DNA from: Sporocytophaga sp.
GTDB taxonomy: Bacteria; Bacteroidota; Bacteroidia; Cytophagales; Cytophagaceae
Assembly: GCA_024707265.1 (NCBI GenBank)
Contig: JANQAB010000002.1
Span: 764,188-828,187, forward strand
Length of the DNA: 64,000 nt
Direction: 5' to 3'
The notes under the pieces were generated by a model, which worked only from the letters and a program-made list of their open reading frames with translations, was not told where the DNA came from and did not search any database. Both the position numbers and the translations under genes were made by a program. Shown here piece after piece: positions 8,419-18,523 of the stretch. How positions within the stretch are numbered: the first letter of the stretch is position 1; the number at the start of each line of letters is the position of its first letter.

Positions 8419-9690
8419 CTAAAAGGTTTTTGTGAAAGAAAAATTTAAACCGAGTCCGGAAGATTTAGAAGGCATTGCCACATACTCTATAAATAATCCG
8501 TTTAAAGAAATAAAATATTTGTCTTTAAAAGATTTGGCTAAGCCCAACTCAACATCTCCTTTTCCGTACCCACCATATCCAAACGCAGGTATAACAATGA
8601 GGGTTTCGGTTATGTAATAAATTCCCTTTAAATACACCCTGGGAAGATTGCTCGCATTCCACACATATTTTAATCCGCCTGAAAGACTGATTTTTGAGTT
8701 TAGATGCTGCACATATTGAATGTGAAAAGTAGCAGGGATGAGGTATGAAATATTCTTTTTTGTATTTTGAATTTTCAGATCCTTAGCCAAAGAGTCCGGA
8801 TTATAACGATCCAGAAATCCATTGTTCAGTGTAAAAATATCATCTACGAAAAATCCATCATATCTGTAGGCAGAATCACCACGAAAGTTGTTTAGATTTT
8901 TCCATCTGATAAATCCTATATCTCTGGCTTCCAGCAAAAGTGTCGACTTCTCACCAATCTGATATCTTCCATAGAGATTTAAAGAAGCTCCCAATCCGTC
9001 AGAACTGAAAGTTCCCTTACTTCTGTCAGAATAAGAAATATTGGGATCTGCATTGATATCGATATAAGCTCCGGAAGGTTCTGTATATAAATCTCCCCGG
9101 TTCAATATGGCCTGATTAAATCTTCCACCTCTGATGAAAGATACACCACCTCCGACTCTTAATTTTTCATTCAGGTCTTTTTCAAGACCGACATATAGAC
9201 TTTGTGAATCAAAATATCTGTATTTAAGAGGAGCTATGTTGATGGTTTGCCCTGCAAATCCGCTATTGCCTCTGAATACAAGCTCAAACAAGTCTTTGGA
9301 AAACCTGGCATCCAGGTGTTCTTTATAATAAAGCCCTGCTACAAAACTTGCCGAACCCAGACTGGCTCTGCCGCTAATGCCGGCTGAAAAATCAAAGCCA
9401 AAGCGATTGACATCCTTTAACCTGCTGCTTACCTGATCTTTTAAACCATTGTCAATAAACCCACCGAAAACCAGTTTTTTAATAAATGAACTGGTAATGG
9501 CATTGCTGTTATAACCTGAGTTTGCAGTTACATCAAGGTAATCAGAATCCCCGGCTTCATTGACGTAAGCTGGATTTCTCAGATCGTATAAAAACCTGAA
9601 ATTTCTATCAGTTTCGAGCTGACCGAAAGAGGAAGAAGCAATCAGTAAAAAGGCAAAAAGGTAAACGTATTTCATCACAGATTCAATCAT
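8419..9690 (-). CDS. DUF5723 family outer-membrane protein
   Basis: A 423-aa envelope protein. After a signal peptide (hydrophobic core, SSSFGQ cleavage site) come alternating amphipathic beta strands with many Tyr and Gly, and the chain ends in SFTKTF with a terminal Phe, as expected of an outer-membrane beta-barrel. The opening FLYDLRNPAYVNE resembles the start of DUF5723/PorV-like proteins of Bacteroidetes. Its ATG overlaps the stop of the upstream lipoprotein gene (ATGA). A second ATG five codons in (9675) is an equally good start and gives a more typical signal peptide. Confidence 0.75.
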   Translation of the reverse strand: MIESVMKYVYLFAFLLIASSSFGQLETDRNFRFLYDLRNPAYVNEAGDSDYLDVTANSGYNSNAITSSFIKKLVFGGFIDNGLKDQVSSRLKDVNRFGFDFSAGISGRASLGSASFVAGLYYKEHLDARFSKDLFELVFRGNSGFAGQTINIAPLKYRYFDSQSLYVGLEKDLNEKLRVGGGVSFIRGGRFNQAILNRGDLYTEPSGAYIDINADPNISYSDRSKGTFSSDGLGASLNLYGRYQIGEKSTLLLEARDIGFIRWKNLNNFRGDSAYRYDGFFVDDIFTLNNGFLDRYNPDSLAKDLKIQNTKKNISYLIPATFHIQYVQHLNSKISLSGGLKYVWNASNLPRVYLKGIYYITETLIVIPAFGYGGYGKGDVELGLAKSFKDKYFISLNGLFIEYVAMPSKSSGLGLNFSFTKTF

Positions 9691-11744
9691 TCAATAGTTA
9701 CATTAACATTTCCGGAAATAGTGACATCCAGTTCATAGTCACTGTAGATTTTGTAATATTCTCCCGCAGGCTGAGTATCAAAGACAGCTTTGAATACCAT
9801 GTATTTGGAGTGCAGGATATTTTGTATGGAGTTTTCGCTGCTAAGATTATATCTGATGATATTCTGAGATTTGCCTACTGCTTTTCCAGCATTTACAGGA
9901 GCAGGTTTGATAGATTCAGGAGAAATAAGTGAATCAATCAGTTTTTTATCTGCATCCAGGAAATAGAGTTTTAAGTTTGCTGAGATAGGGAAACCATTTT
10001 CAGCAATGATATTCAGGTAACCACTTTTAACAGAGGTTTCCATTTCCTTAGTAAGAAACTCTATGGTATCTGAAAGTTGTAGTTTATTAGCCAATATGTT
10101 CAGAGGCACTTCCATGTCGAGGAAGATATTTAAAGGAGATCCATAGTAGGCAAATTGATTGGTGTTTTGGGGACTAAAGTCAACATCTTTATTGGCAAAT
10201 GCCTGTACTTTATAGTCGATTGTATGAGGCATCATGTTCAGCAGGTCTTTACTTTTTTCTCCCAATGAAAGAGTAGAATGTACAGATTGTAAAGGAGTTT
10301 CAATAGCTGGGGCAATAACAGTGGATATATCCTTGATCTCCACTGAAGAGGTCCCTGGTCGGTTTCCTTTGATACTGCTGACATCCACAAAGCCACTGAC
10401 TCCAATCCCGTTCTCTATTTTAATTCCGAGAGTTGTGGTTCCATCGAATTTCAATTCTCCACCGGTGATTTTCTTAAAGAGGTCTATAGATGCTGTTCCG
10501 GTCTGATAAACGCTATCCTTGCCTAAGTAGCCTCTCACATATTCCGGAACCATATTTTCCATACTGATCTTTACAGACATGGAATCAGTCAGCGAAAGGA
10601 AAATGAGTCTTCCCGTATATTCAATTCTTCCGGTAATCTTATTGAAGAATGCATTGTAAGTTGTATCTCTTATCTCACCTTTCGAATTCATGCCTTTAAG
10701 GCTCAGCACGTATCCGGATAGGTCATATTCCTTGACGAAAGGTTTACCGGATTGGTTGGGAGGTACGACATCCTCAATTCTGAATCTGGTGCCTGCATTA
10801 TCCCTGGCACCTGGAATGTCGTAAGTAAAGTAAATGTTGTCCTGAGCTGTACTTGTAACCTCTACCCGAACATTTCCGGAACGTAATTTTGCTTCAGTCA
10901 ATTTAACATCTTTCATACCAACGAGATATACATAGTTGGAATCATCGATTACATTCTGAGCAGGGAATATAGCATTTGCTGAATTTACTTTTACATCAGA
11001 AATTGTAATAGTGACAGTGATAACGGAGTTGGGATCCATGTAAGCAATATTACCAGCCGCGACTGTAGCCATATTGAGCACATAGGCATTCATGATATTT
11101 CCTTCCACCTTTTTTCCGGCAAGGTCTGTGGAACGATTGTCACTGCCGTTGGAGAGAAGATTTTTAAATACCTCATCATAATAAATATTATTTCCTGAGC
11201 CATTTGTCAGTTTGAAATTGACAGAATCAATAGTAAACGGAAATCCATTATTTACAGTAATTTCCAATTTACCTTCTTTTATATCGGCTTCTCTGAAGAA
11301 AAGCCCTGTAGGTAGCGCAATCGGAGGTAGGTTGATATCGGAGATTGCAGGAACAGGACCGTCTTTTTGTTCTAAATAATCATTTAGCCTTTCATTCCCA
11401 GGTTGTTCAGCAAGCTCCTTAAGGGTTATTTTATGTGAAAAAGTTTTTGAGTCCAGTTTAAGTTCACTCAGTTTTTTGGAGGTATTATATTCGGGGAAAT
11501 TCTGTTTGCTTAAGTTTAGCAGACTATCTAATGTCATGGAATACAGCAATTCCCTGTTTACGATTTTCAGGCTGTTATCCGGGTTTTTCTGAATGACACT
11601 GTCTTTTATAATGTCCCCGATTCCAAGTTTGGTTTTAATAAGAGGTGCAAGAATTCCGGCATCCCAACGTGGTTTTTCAAACTCCTTTCTGCAGGATACA
11701 AATAATACCAATAAGAAAATGATAAATATATTGAAAGTCTTCAT
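9687..11744 (-). CDS. Large lipoprotein of unknown function
   Basis: A 685-aa predicted lipoprotein with lipobox FVSC|R at residue ~18 of a clear signal peptide. The mature chain is rich in beta-prone segments and Asn/Asp/Ser, with no recognisable catalytic motif. It is the first gene of a tight pair: its stop overlaps the DUF5723 barrel start by four bases, so a surface lipoprotein and outer-membrane barrel are probably made together. The promoter would lie in the ~195 bases shared with the divergent glycine-rich protein gene. Confidence 0.75.
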   Translation of the reverse strand: MKTFNIFIIFLLVLFVSCRKEFEKPRWDAGILAPLIKTKLGIGDIIKDSVIQKNPDNSLKIVNRELLYSMTLDSLLNLSKQNFPEYNTSKKLSELKLDSKTFSHKITLKELAEQPGNERLNDYLEQKDGPVPAISDINLPPIALPTGLFFREADIKEGKLEITVNNGFPFTIDSVNFKLTNGSGNNIYYDEVFKNLLSNGSDNRSTDLAGKKVEGNIMNAYVLNMATVAAGNIAYMDPNSVITVTITISDVKVNSANAIFPAQNVIDDSNYVYLVGMKDVKLTEAKLRSGNVRVEVTSTAQDNIYFTYDIPGARDNAGTRFRIEDVVPPNQSGKPFVKEYDLSGYVLSLKGMNSKGEIRDTTYNAFFNKITGRIEYTGRLIFLSLTDSMSVKISMENMVPEYVRGYLGKDSVYQTGTASIDLFKKITGGELKFDGTTTLGIKIENGIGVSGFVDVSSIKGNRPGTSSVEIKDISTVIAPAIETPLQSVHSTLSLGEKSKDLLNMMPHTIDYKVQAFANKDVDFSPQNTNQFAYYGSPLNIFLDMEVPLNILANKLQLSDTIEFLTKEMETSVKSGYLNIIAENGFPISANLKLYFLDADKKLIDSLISPESIKPAPVNAGKAVGKSQNIIRYNLSSENSIQNILHSKYMVFKAVFDTQPAGEYYKIYSDYELDVTISGNVNVTIE

Positions 11745-11940
11745 AATCTGTTAAGTGCTTAGCTATAGGGAATTTGACAAAGCAAATGAGCTTTTTACCA
11801 TAAAGGTGAGTAGCATATATTCCGGATGAGACCAAAAGGTAATCATTGAATCGTACAAATTTGCTAAAATTCAAATACAATGCGATTACAATTTAAGGCT
11901 TTACGTGTATTAATCATTAAATTTCTGCCAAGATAACTTA

Positions 11941-13839
11941 ATGTTCTCATTTTCAAGATTTATATTGCTCTTGCTGCTGATCTGCAGTCTTCCTGCTTTT
12001 CCCCAAATCTCAGGAGTAATAAATACCTATGCCAAAGTAACAGTAATAGATGAAACCTGCAATTCTGTTTCAATTGCGCCTGCTTCAGGTTTTTCTGTTG
12101 GAGACAAAGTGCTGATTATTCAGATGAAGGGGGCAGAGATCAATGAGTCCAATACTTCCTCTTATGGAAATCTTACCGGTGCTGGTATTGGAAATGCTGG
12201 AAATTATGAAATTAACGAAGTCGCAGCGATTAATGGTGCAATTCTATATTTAAAATATGAATTGATCAGAACCTATGATCCTGCTCAAAAAGTCCAGATA
12301 GTGAATATTCCTGTTTATTCTGATGTATCAGTAGATGGAGTGCTTACCAGCGAGCCTTGGAACGGAGATACCGGAGGCATTCTGATTTTTGAATCCACAG
12401 GTGATGTGACGATGAATGCAGATATTGATGTCTCTGGTATGGGATTCAGGGGAGGGGAATGCAGTGCTAATGGAGGTGATTGTGCTTATCTTCAGGATGG
12501 TCCTTATAATAGTCAGACGAATACAGGAAGATCCGGAAAAAAAGGGGAAGGAGTTGCAGAGTTTTCACCCGGAATGGAAACCGGAAAAGGCAAACAATTA
12601 AATGGAGGAGGAGCTGGTCTTGATTTAAATTCCGGAGGAGCCGGTGGCGGTAACTATGGGAATGGCGGTAATGGAGGAAATACATCCTCTGGATGTGGTA
12701 CTTTTGCTTCAAGCAATCCGGGAGTAGGAGGTTTAGGATTTACTACAACTATTGAAACTCAGAATAAAATTTTTCTTGGCGGAGGCGGGGGAGGTGGACA
12801 TCAGGACAATGGTCTGTGCAATAATGGAGGCAATGGAGGGGGCATGGTTATTATTAAAGCCGTTCGGATAGAAGGAAATGGTCATTCCATATCAGCCAAC
12901 GGTAATTCGGTAGCCGAAAATTTACCGGATCATGGAGATGGGAATGGTGGTGGTGGTGCAGGGGGGACTGTTTTGCTGGATGCATCAGTGTCTTCAAGTT
13001 TTATTTCAACCCCTCCTAATATAGATGTTTCAGGTGGAAGAGGAGGAAATACCAACAATCAGAATAGTCCAACCAGAAACTTTGGGCCTGGTGGTGGCGG
13101 TGGTGGTGGAGTAGTATGGCTAAAAGGATCCGCAGCGCCTGTTTTGCCTGTTGCAGTTGAAGGAGGATTACCAGGTAATTCAAGATTATGCGCATGTTCC
13201 CATGGAGCTGTACAAGGGGCCAATGGCACGACCTTGTTGGATTTGGTCCTTCCGATCAGCAATCCCGAAGGTGATGGAGTGTGTTACAAAACAACACCTG
13301 TTCACTTGTTAAGCTATACTGCAATTCGGAAAGGCTGCTGTGCTTTGTTGACATGGAACACAGTTGCAGAAAGTCAAAACAGATTTTTTACCATAGAAAG
13401 ATCAGAAGACGGAGTTCATTATTTTGAGATTGGGAAAGTGCCTGCTATTAATTCCTCCATGACTTCCGAATATTTATATATTGATGATTTAAAAGGGAAA
13501 GAGGGTAAGTATTACTATAAACTAAGCCAGACAGACGAAGATGGAACAGTAAATTTCCTCGGCATACGTTCTGTAAAGCTGGAAGGAGGAATGAAGCTTG
13601 TTCAAAGCGTATATCCGAATCCGTTTACCAGGTCCGTGACCATTCAGTTAAATAAAGATGAGGAAGAAGTTTACGTATCTATTTTTGATATGACAGGCAG
13701 GATAGTGCATCAAAAGAAGGCTGATAAAATAGAAAACAGAAAAGTAGAGCTCTTTCAGGAGCATCTGCCTTCTGGTGCTTATATCCTGATTGTTAGGGGT
13801 AATGAAATGGAAGAAAAAATCCTGTTGATAAAAGAATAA
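11941..13839 (+). CDS. Glycine-rich secreted protein with T9SS sorting domain
   Basis: A 632-aa secreted protein. It has a signal peptide (residues 1-20, ending AFPQ), an N-terminal domain to ~155, then a strongly Gly/Asn-rich region (~155-410) with GGGGGGG and NGGNGG runs, then a beta-sandwich region (~445-545) and a C-terminal T9SS type A sorting domain (SVYPNPF... to ILLIKE, ~553-632). Such proteins are exported through the type IX machine and attached to the surface. The Gly-rich part resembles filamentous, silk- or adhesin-like segments, so a structural or adhesive role is plausible but unproven. Confidence 0.85.
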   Translation: MFSFSRFILLLLLICSLPAFPQISGVINTYAKVTVIDETCNSVSIAPASGFSVGDKVLIIQMKGAEINESNTSSYGNLTGAGIGNAGNYEINEVAAINGAILYLKYELIRTYDPAQKVQIVNIPVYSDVSVDGVLTSEPWNGDTGGILIFESTGDVTMNADIDVSGMGFRGGECSANGGDCAYLQDGPYNSQTNTGRSGKKGEGVAEFSPGMETGKGKQLNGGGAGLDLNSGGAGGGNYGNGGNGGNTSSGCGTFASSNPGVGGLGFTTTIETQNKIFLGGGGGGGHQDNGLCNNGGNGGGMVIIKAVRIEGNGHSISANGNSVAENLPDHGDGNGGGGAGGTVLLDASVSSSFISTPPNIDVSGGRGGNTNNQNSPTRNFGPGGGGGGGVVWLKGSAAPVLPVAVEGGLPGNSRLCACSHGAVQGANGTTLLDLVLPISNPEGDGVCYKTTPVHLLSYTAIRKGCCALLTWNTVAESQNRFFTIERSEDGVHYFEIGKVPAINSSMTSEYLYIDDLKGKEGKYYYKLSQTDEDGTVNFLGIRSVKLEGGMKLVQSVYPNPFTRSVTIQLNKDEEEVYVSIFDMTGRIVHQKKADKIENRKVELFQEHLPSGAYILIVRGNEMEEKILLIKE

Positions 13840-13851
13840 TTTTTGGCAGGA

Positions 13852-14487
13852 TTAATAGCCCACCGTAAATCTGGTTTTCCTGAATTTGGGATTTTCTACT
13901 TCATTTAAAATGGCTACAGCAAAGTCTTCCATTGAAATTCTGCTGATGCCTTCCTTGTCTATCAGTAGTTTGTTGGTGCTCATTCTGAATATACCGGTTC
14001 TGTTTCCGGGCTCTATCATAGCAGAAGGACTAATGTTGGTCCAGTCAAGGCCAGCTTCTTTTTCATACAGTGACAATGCTTCTTTATGAGCTTCGGCTAT
14101 GGCCTTCCATTCAGAAGGAAATTCAGGAGAATCCACAAGTAATGTGCCTTGTCCCACTTCAAGAGAGCCAGCGCCTCCTACTGCAATTAATCTTAATTTA
14201 CCAGATGTTTTAATGGCATCAATAAGGGCTTTTGTTGCCTTTACCAGTTTATCCGTATCTGATATTCCTGGGCCGAACGCACTAATCACAACCTCTGAGT
14301 TTTTAACAACCTCAGAAATTTGATCAGGATCAAAAATGTCGCCTTGGACGATTTTTAGTGAAGGACTATTATAAGCGAGTTTAGACGGATCTCTGACGAT
14401 TGCTGTAACCTCATGTCCTCTGTTTAAAGCTTCTTTAAGTATTCTGCTTCCGATACGGCCGGTTGCCCCTATTAATGCTATTTTCAT
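13852..14487 (-). CDS. NAD(P)-binding atypical SDR (NmrA/YwnB-like)
   Basis: A 211-aa NAD(P)H-binding protein of the atypical SDR group. The Rossmann motif GATGRIGS (8-15) at the N-terminus, the VTAIVRDPSKL segment and VQGDIFD match NADH-flavin reductase/NmrA-like proteins. Many members act as redox sensors or flavin reductases rather than classical dehydrogenases, and no YxxxK dyad is apparent. It stands alone, converging with the T9SS gene, and has a long hairpin just upstream of its start codon. Confidence 0.8.
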   Translation of the reverse strand: MKIALIGATGRIGSRILKEALNRGHEVTAIVRDPSKLAYNSPSLKIVQGDIFDPDQISEVVKNSEVVISAFGPGISDTDKLVKATKALIDAIKTSGKLRLIAVGGAGSLEVGQGTLLVDSPEFPSEWKAIAEAHKEALSLYEKEAGLDWTNISPSAMIEPGNRTGIFRMSTNKLLIDKEGISRISMEDFAVAILNEVENPKFRKTRFTVGY

Positions 14488-14496
14488 GTTTGTTAG

Positions 14497-14559
14497 AATC
14501 TATGGAAAAACTGCCAGAAATAGTTAGTTGGGTATTGGCAGGCACTCTTTCCATAGATT
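14497..14559. repeat. Nested inverted repeat upstream of the NmrA-like gene
   Basis: Perfect 12-bp arms AATCTATGGAAA (14497-14508) and TTTCCATAGATT (14548-14559) enclose a second inverted pair CTGCCA/TGGCAG (14511-14516 and 14536-14541). There is no T-run, so it is a poor terminator. It lies 10 bases upstream of the minus-strand start at 14487, so it could form a leader hairpin in that mRNA or be an operator or a mobile-element remnant. Confidence 0.6.
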
Positions 14560-14594
14560 AAGCTGATTTTATGAAAAAGTGTTGTATAATTTTT

Positions 14595-15027
14595 TCATGA
14601 AGCTTTAGGGATTGAGGATTCATTTAACACTTCAAGATAAGTAATCAGGATAGGATCCTGCTCATTTTTCCTTATATACTCCTTTACTTTTCTCAGAAAA
14701 TCCCATAAAGGTTCATAATATTTATGATTGGTATTTAACTGAAGTTCATCTACTGTAAGAGTATTCCCTTTTTTTAATAAAAGATGGAGGGTTATAAAGA
14801 AATATGAAATCGGAAGTTTACTGCCTTCCAGAACAGTGCCACTTCTGATAGTTGTCCTGAACTTGCAGTCCTTGCACTGAAATTGTTGTTTTGATTTAAG
14901 CCAATAATGATGTGTAGAACCACATTTTTTGCAAACTACTCCTTTTTTCAGACGGAACTTTTTTGAAAGCTTCAATAGCAAAACCTTCATCCTTATATAC
15001 GTTTAGATATTCTACTGTTGTCTGCAT
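14595..15027 (-). CDS. IS1595-type transposase zinc-ribbon protein, truncated, one frameshift
   Basis: A protein of about 143 aa equivalent to the N-terminal zinc-ribbon of IS1595/ISXO2 transposases: CKKCGS...CKDCKFRTTIRSGTVLEGSKLPISYFF. The DDE catalytic domain is absent. The first ~25 residues (MQTTVEYLN...) are in another frame and join at an A6 run (14959-14964): with five A, EAFKK passes directly into FRLKKGVVCKKCG. With that correction the gene starts at 15027 and has an intact open frame. No terminal inverted repeats or target duplication are obvious. It may be an insertion-sequence remnant or a retained small DNA-binding protein. Confidence 0.65.
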
Positions 15028-15249
15028 AGTTTTTTAATGGTTTAATGTCACATTACAAAAGTAGTAATTCTATATTAAATCTATAGAGTAAAGGTAGATT
15101 ATTTTGGCTATTTTGGTGGTACAATTCGCAGAATGATAATAACTTACTAATTATCAGTATATTTTCTTTTTTCGAAGAGGTGAGGAAGAAAAATGAATTA
15201 ATAATCTGTTGCCATTAAACAGGGAATGGCTTAGATGAGTTAAGTGCAA

Positions 15250-16380
15250 ATGGCACAATCAAACGAAGGTAAATTTACAGATAATGCATATTTTCGATTT
15301 GCGATTTTAGTTGTTGCAACCTATTTTTTCTTTTCAGGACTTTATTATATACATGGCATCATTTCACCTATACTTTTCGCCGGGATCCTTGCGATGCTGG
15401 TTTTGCCGATCTGTAATAAACTGGAAGAGAAAAAGGTAAGCAGAGGATTGTCAATAGTAATATGCCTCTTGCTTATTATACTGGTTGTCAGTAGTGTAAT
15501 AGTCCTATTCACTTCTCAGTTAATAGAACTAAGCGATGATTTTCCATATATCAAAAAAAGGGCGCTTGAGAAGTATGCAGAAATCAATAAATTTATTGAG
15601 CAGGAAACCAGAATATCAGTGAGTAAGCAGAACTCCATGCTGAAAGAAGGGTTTCAGAAGTTTCTTTCCGGAGCAGGGGATACTTTTAAAGAATTATTAA
15701 TGAGCCTTAGTACTGGTTTTGGTAATTTTCTTCTTGTCCTGATCTATATATTTTTCTTTTTATTACTCAGAGACAGAATAAAAAACTTTATTCTGATGCT
15801 GTTTGATCCAGAAATACATGCGCAGGTAAATCTCATCATTAATAAAATCAAAGGCCTTTCAATTCATTATTTGTCAGGATTATTGATAGAAGTGATCATA
15901 TATGGAGTGATTTCTTCTGCAGGCTTTCTTCTTTTGGGATTAAAACAGGCTGTATTTTTCGGGTTTCTTGGTGGTATACTGAATTTGATACCTTACCTGG
16001 GAGCTCTTATTGGTGCCGCATTGCCTTTTGCTGTTGCCTTAATATATGAGGATTCATTTATTTATCCTCTGGGAGTTATCGGGGTGGTTCTGGTAGTGCA
16101 GTTTATTGATAATAATTTTGTCACACCGAAAATCGTTGCTGGATACATAAGAATAAATGCTCTGGCCTCGATTATAGTTATTTTTATAGGAGGAGCAATA
16201 TGGGGAATTGATGGGATGGTATTGTTTCTGCCATTGCTGGGTATAATGAAAATTGTCTGTGACAATGTACCTGCACTCAAGCCCTACGGCTATTTGGTAG
16301 GAGAAGATGATGAGGAAGCCAGTGGCGGATTCGGAACAAAACTGAAGGATTGGATTCAGAGGAAGTTTAAGAAAAAATAA
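15250..16380 (+). CDS. AI-2E family transporter (PerM-like)
   Basis: Polytopic inner-membrane protein of the AI-2E/UPF0118 (PerM, TqsA) family, 376 aa from the ATG at 15250. Hydrophobic segments come as an N-terminal pair (residues ~15-55), one near 65-85, then a soluble loop (~90-150) and four to five segments to ~340. The family hallmark GxLNLIPYLGxxIG is present (GGILNLIPYLGALIG). Members export small molecules or act as sodium/proton antiporters; the substrate cannot be read from sequence. A GTG two codons earlier (15244) is in frame but the ATG is preferred. It stands alone, followed by a REP-like palindrome pair. Confidence 0.85.
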   Translation: MAQSNEGKFTDNAYFRFAILVVATYFFFSGLYYIHGIISPILFAGILAMLVLPICNKLEEKKVSRGLSIVICLLLIILVVSSVIVLFTSQLIELSDDFPYIKKRALEKYAEINKFIEQETRISVSKQNSMLKEGFQKFLSGAGDTFKELLMSLSTGFGNFLLVLIYIFFFLLLRDRIKNFILMLFDPEIHAQVNLIINKIKGLSIHYLSGLLIEVIIYGVISSAGFLLLGLKQAVFFGFLGGILNLIPYLGALIGAALPFAVALIYEDSFIYPLGVIGVVLVVQFIDNNFVTPKIVAGYIRINALASIIVIFIGGAIWGIDGMVLFLPLLGIMKIVCDNVPALKPYGYLVGEDDEEASGGFGTKLKDWIQRKFKKK

Positions 16381-16476
16381 ATAAGACCAGGTTATTTTCC
16401 AAAGTCAATTTTCTGAAAAAAGTCATTGTTTTATTTATGAGATCACTTATTTAGTTCCTGTATCAAAGCCAATAAA

Positions 16477-16606
16477 CCTCATCCCTAACCCTTCTCCTAA
16501 AGGAGAAGGAACAATCGACGAGAAAAATGTTGAATTAAAAGTGATATAACTATTAACATATGCATTAAAGTCCCTCTCCTTCAGGAGAGGGATTTAGGTG
16601 AGGTCT
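16477..16606. repeat. REP-like inverted pair A
   Basis: Two related palindromes face each other across about 58 bases. The left one begins CCTCATCCCTAACCCTTCTCC, with stem CCTTCTCCT/AGGAGAAGG at 16490-16509. The right one has stem CCCTCTCCT/AGGAGAGGG at 16572-16591 and ends ATTTAGGTGAGGTCTTTT, the reverse complement of the same head. Pair B at 20275-20426 has the same parts. The rest of the intergenic stretch 16381-16666 holds no gene that I can see. Confidence 0.8.
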
Positions 16607-16666
16607 TTTAGAGTTTAAGCTAATCTGTCCATTTTTTAGACAGCCTCTTATTTCATTTATGTTCTA

Positions 16667-18273
16667 CTAATGAAACCTCGGACAAACTACTCTACCGGTT
16701 CTTTTGATAATGACCGTTTTATCTCTTGGGAATTTAACCGAGTAGCCCAATTTGATTTTAGAAGTCATGGAAGCTGGTATATCAAGCTTCCAGGTAAGTT
16801 TACCATTTTCTTTGATATAAGAAGCCCCATCCTTTTCTTCCAATGATATCTGTATTTCTTCCTGTTGGGCGATTGGAATCTGATCAAAGATTTCAATCTG
16901 AACGGGTTTTGAATTAAGATTTCTCACATCAATTTCATAACTGAAACTTTCCACTAACTGTAATCCTATAAGTTTTCGTGTACTGAAATCTTTTTCTTTA
17001 CCCTGGATATCTGTATTGCAGGATCGGGGCCAAGAGAAAGTTCAAGCGAATCTCCAGCAGCCAATGGATCAAGGTAGGTCTTGCCGGTAAAAGTACCATT
17101 TTGATAAACGTTTACTTCACCTTCAATCAGCTTTAATCCTTCCCAGTCTTTAATTCGGGCTATCAAATAAGCTTTAGCATCTATCTTTGGTACAGACTGA
17201 TACAAATAGGAGGCTTCCAATATGGTTTGTTTTATATCAGCAAGGTATTCTCTTGTTGATGAAGGAATGGTATGTTCTCCTTCAATGTTAAAGATCATTT
17301 CACCTTCTTCCAGCTCTATTTCCTGTTCTTCAGCAGCTCCTTTTTTGATTTGCTTTTTAGACAAAGAACCTTCATTTCCTGATTCATTATACCCATAATT
17401 TTTACCGGTCCTTCTTCTCTGGGTATAAGATAATACCCATGTTTCCAGCGTCGGAGCCGTAAGGGATCTGGAAGGGTTACCTGCATGAAGGGTAATTTTA
17501 CTACTGTTCCAGTTTTCTCCTGAGTTATTAAGAATATTGGCTTTGTATTCAAGTTTTAAAGGCTCCTGTATGTTTTTATAGAAAACAGAATAGATAGGAG
17601 ACCATCCACAGGATTTTACATAGTAGTTAAGGGTGAAGGTGACTTTCTGCTGAATAGAACTCTCCGCCAATAGGTATATATGTGCCGAAGCTGCTGAGTC
17701 AGCTCTCAATATCTGCTTCTGACGCTTTACAAGTTTTTGAAGTTTTTTATTTAAATGCTGTTTCTCGTCTTCTCTTTGCAACAAGAGATTATTGATCTCG
17801 TCCAGCTTTTTTCTAGTATAGGTTAAAGCATTGTCTAGTTCGGTAACAGTAAGCCCTTGAGCATTTCCAATACGTTTGGAGTTGGCAAGAAGAGACTTCC
17901 TTTCTTCTTCCAATGCATCGTGTTGAAGTTCTTTATATTCAATCTTTATATTCATTTTTTCGATGCTGTCATTCAATTTACCAAGCTCTTCTGTTTGTTT
18001 CCAATCGTTGGAGAAGTCTTTTCTGCTTGAAACGGAAACAATCTTTACCATAGGTGTCGATGATATATGAAGGCTGGCAGGATCAATATTTGAAGAAAGG
18101 CCGGTTATGACCATTTCTGTTTTTCCCGGATTTAGCTGAATGCTAAAGGTTCTGCTGATTTCAGCTCCTTGAGAAAACACACTGACTTCTTTGATTTCAG
18201 AGTTATCAATAATTTTTTGTCCCTGTATTTTGAAAGAAAAAAATAAAAGGAAAAGCAGGAAAAATGATCTCAT
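16667..18273 (-). CDS. DUF4139 (MuiA-like) secreted protein, one frameshift
   Basis: Mucoidy-inhibitor-A-like protein with N-terminal DUF4140 and C-terminal DUF4139 domains, about 535 aa when rebuilt. A signal peptide is followed by the family opening EVSVFSQGAEISRTFSIQL, a coiled-coil (~95-185, Leu/Lys/Glu-rich), then beta-rich segments (CGWSPIYSVFYKN, ILNNSGENWNSSKITLHAGNP). The last ~95 residues (SFSYEIDVRNL ... VVCPRF) are in another frame, joined at an A5 run (16991-16995): with six A, the reading runs from RVKKK into DFSTRKLIGLQLVESFSY. The family is periplasmic or surface-linked and its biochemical role is not settled. Confidence 0.85.
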
Positions 18274-18485
18274 ACTTGAATAGTTTTTAATTAATTATGT
18301 TCATATAAAAAAGGTAAGCAGCAGAGAATGTTGATATGCAAGTCCAGGGCTTAAATATGGAAGAGTGAAGCTTAAGCTGAATGCCCTGTAAAAGGTTGAG
18401 GTTAAGTAGTCAAAATAGTTATTAAAATAATTTTGCTCTTTAAAAAAGCTTTTATAAACGGATCAACCAGGTTCGTGGTGGCAAA

Positions 18486-18508
18486 AGAGACGCCAGCATG
18501 GCGTCTCT
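18486..18508. repeat. Isolated perfect palindrome
   Basis: Perfect 9-bp arms AGAGACGCC/GGCGTCTCT flank loop AGCAT. It sits 16 bases past the stop of the minus-strand PhyH gene. No U-run follows on that strand, so it may be a REP-type element rather than a terminator. Apart from this, the 18274-18523 stretch shows no gene. Confidence 0.6.
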
Positions 18509-18523
18509 ACAGACTTTTAACTT

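Noticed and set aside
15244..15249. GTG start for the AI-2E permease
   Set aside because: The ATG two codons later is the more typical start, and the extra residues add nothing to the first membrane segment.
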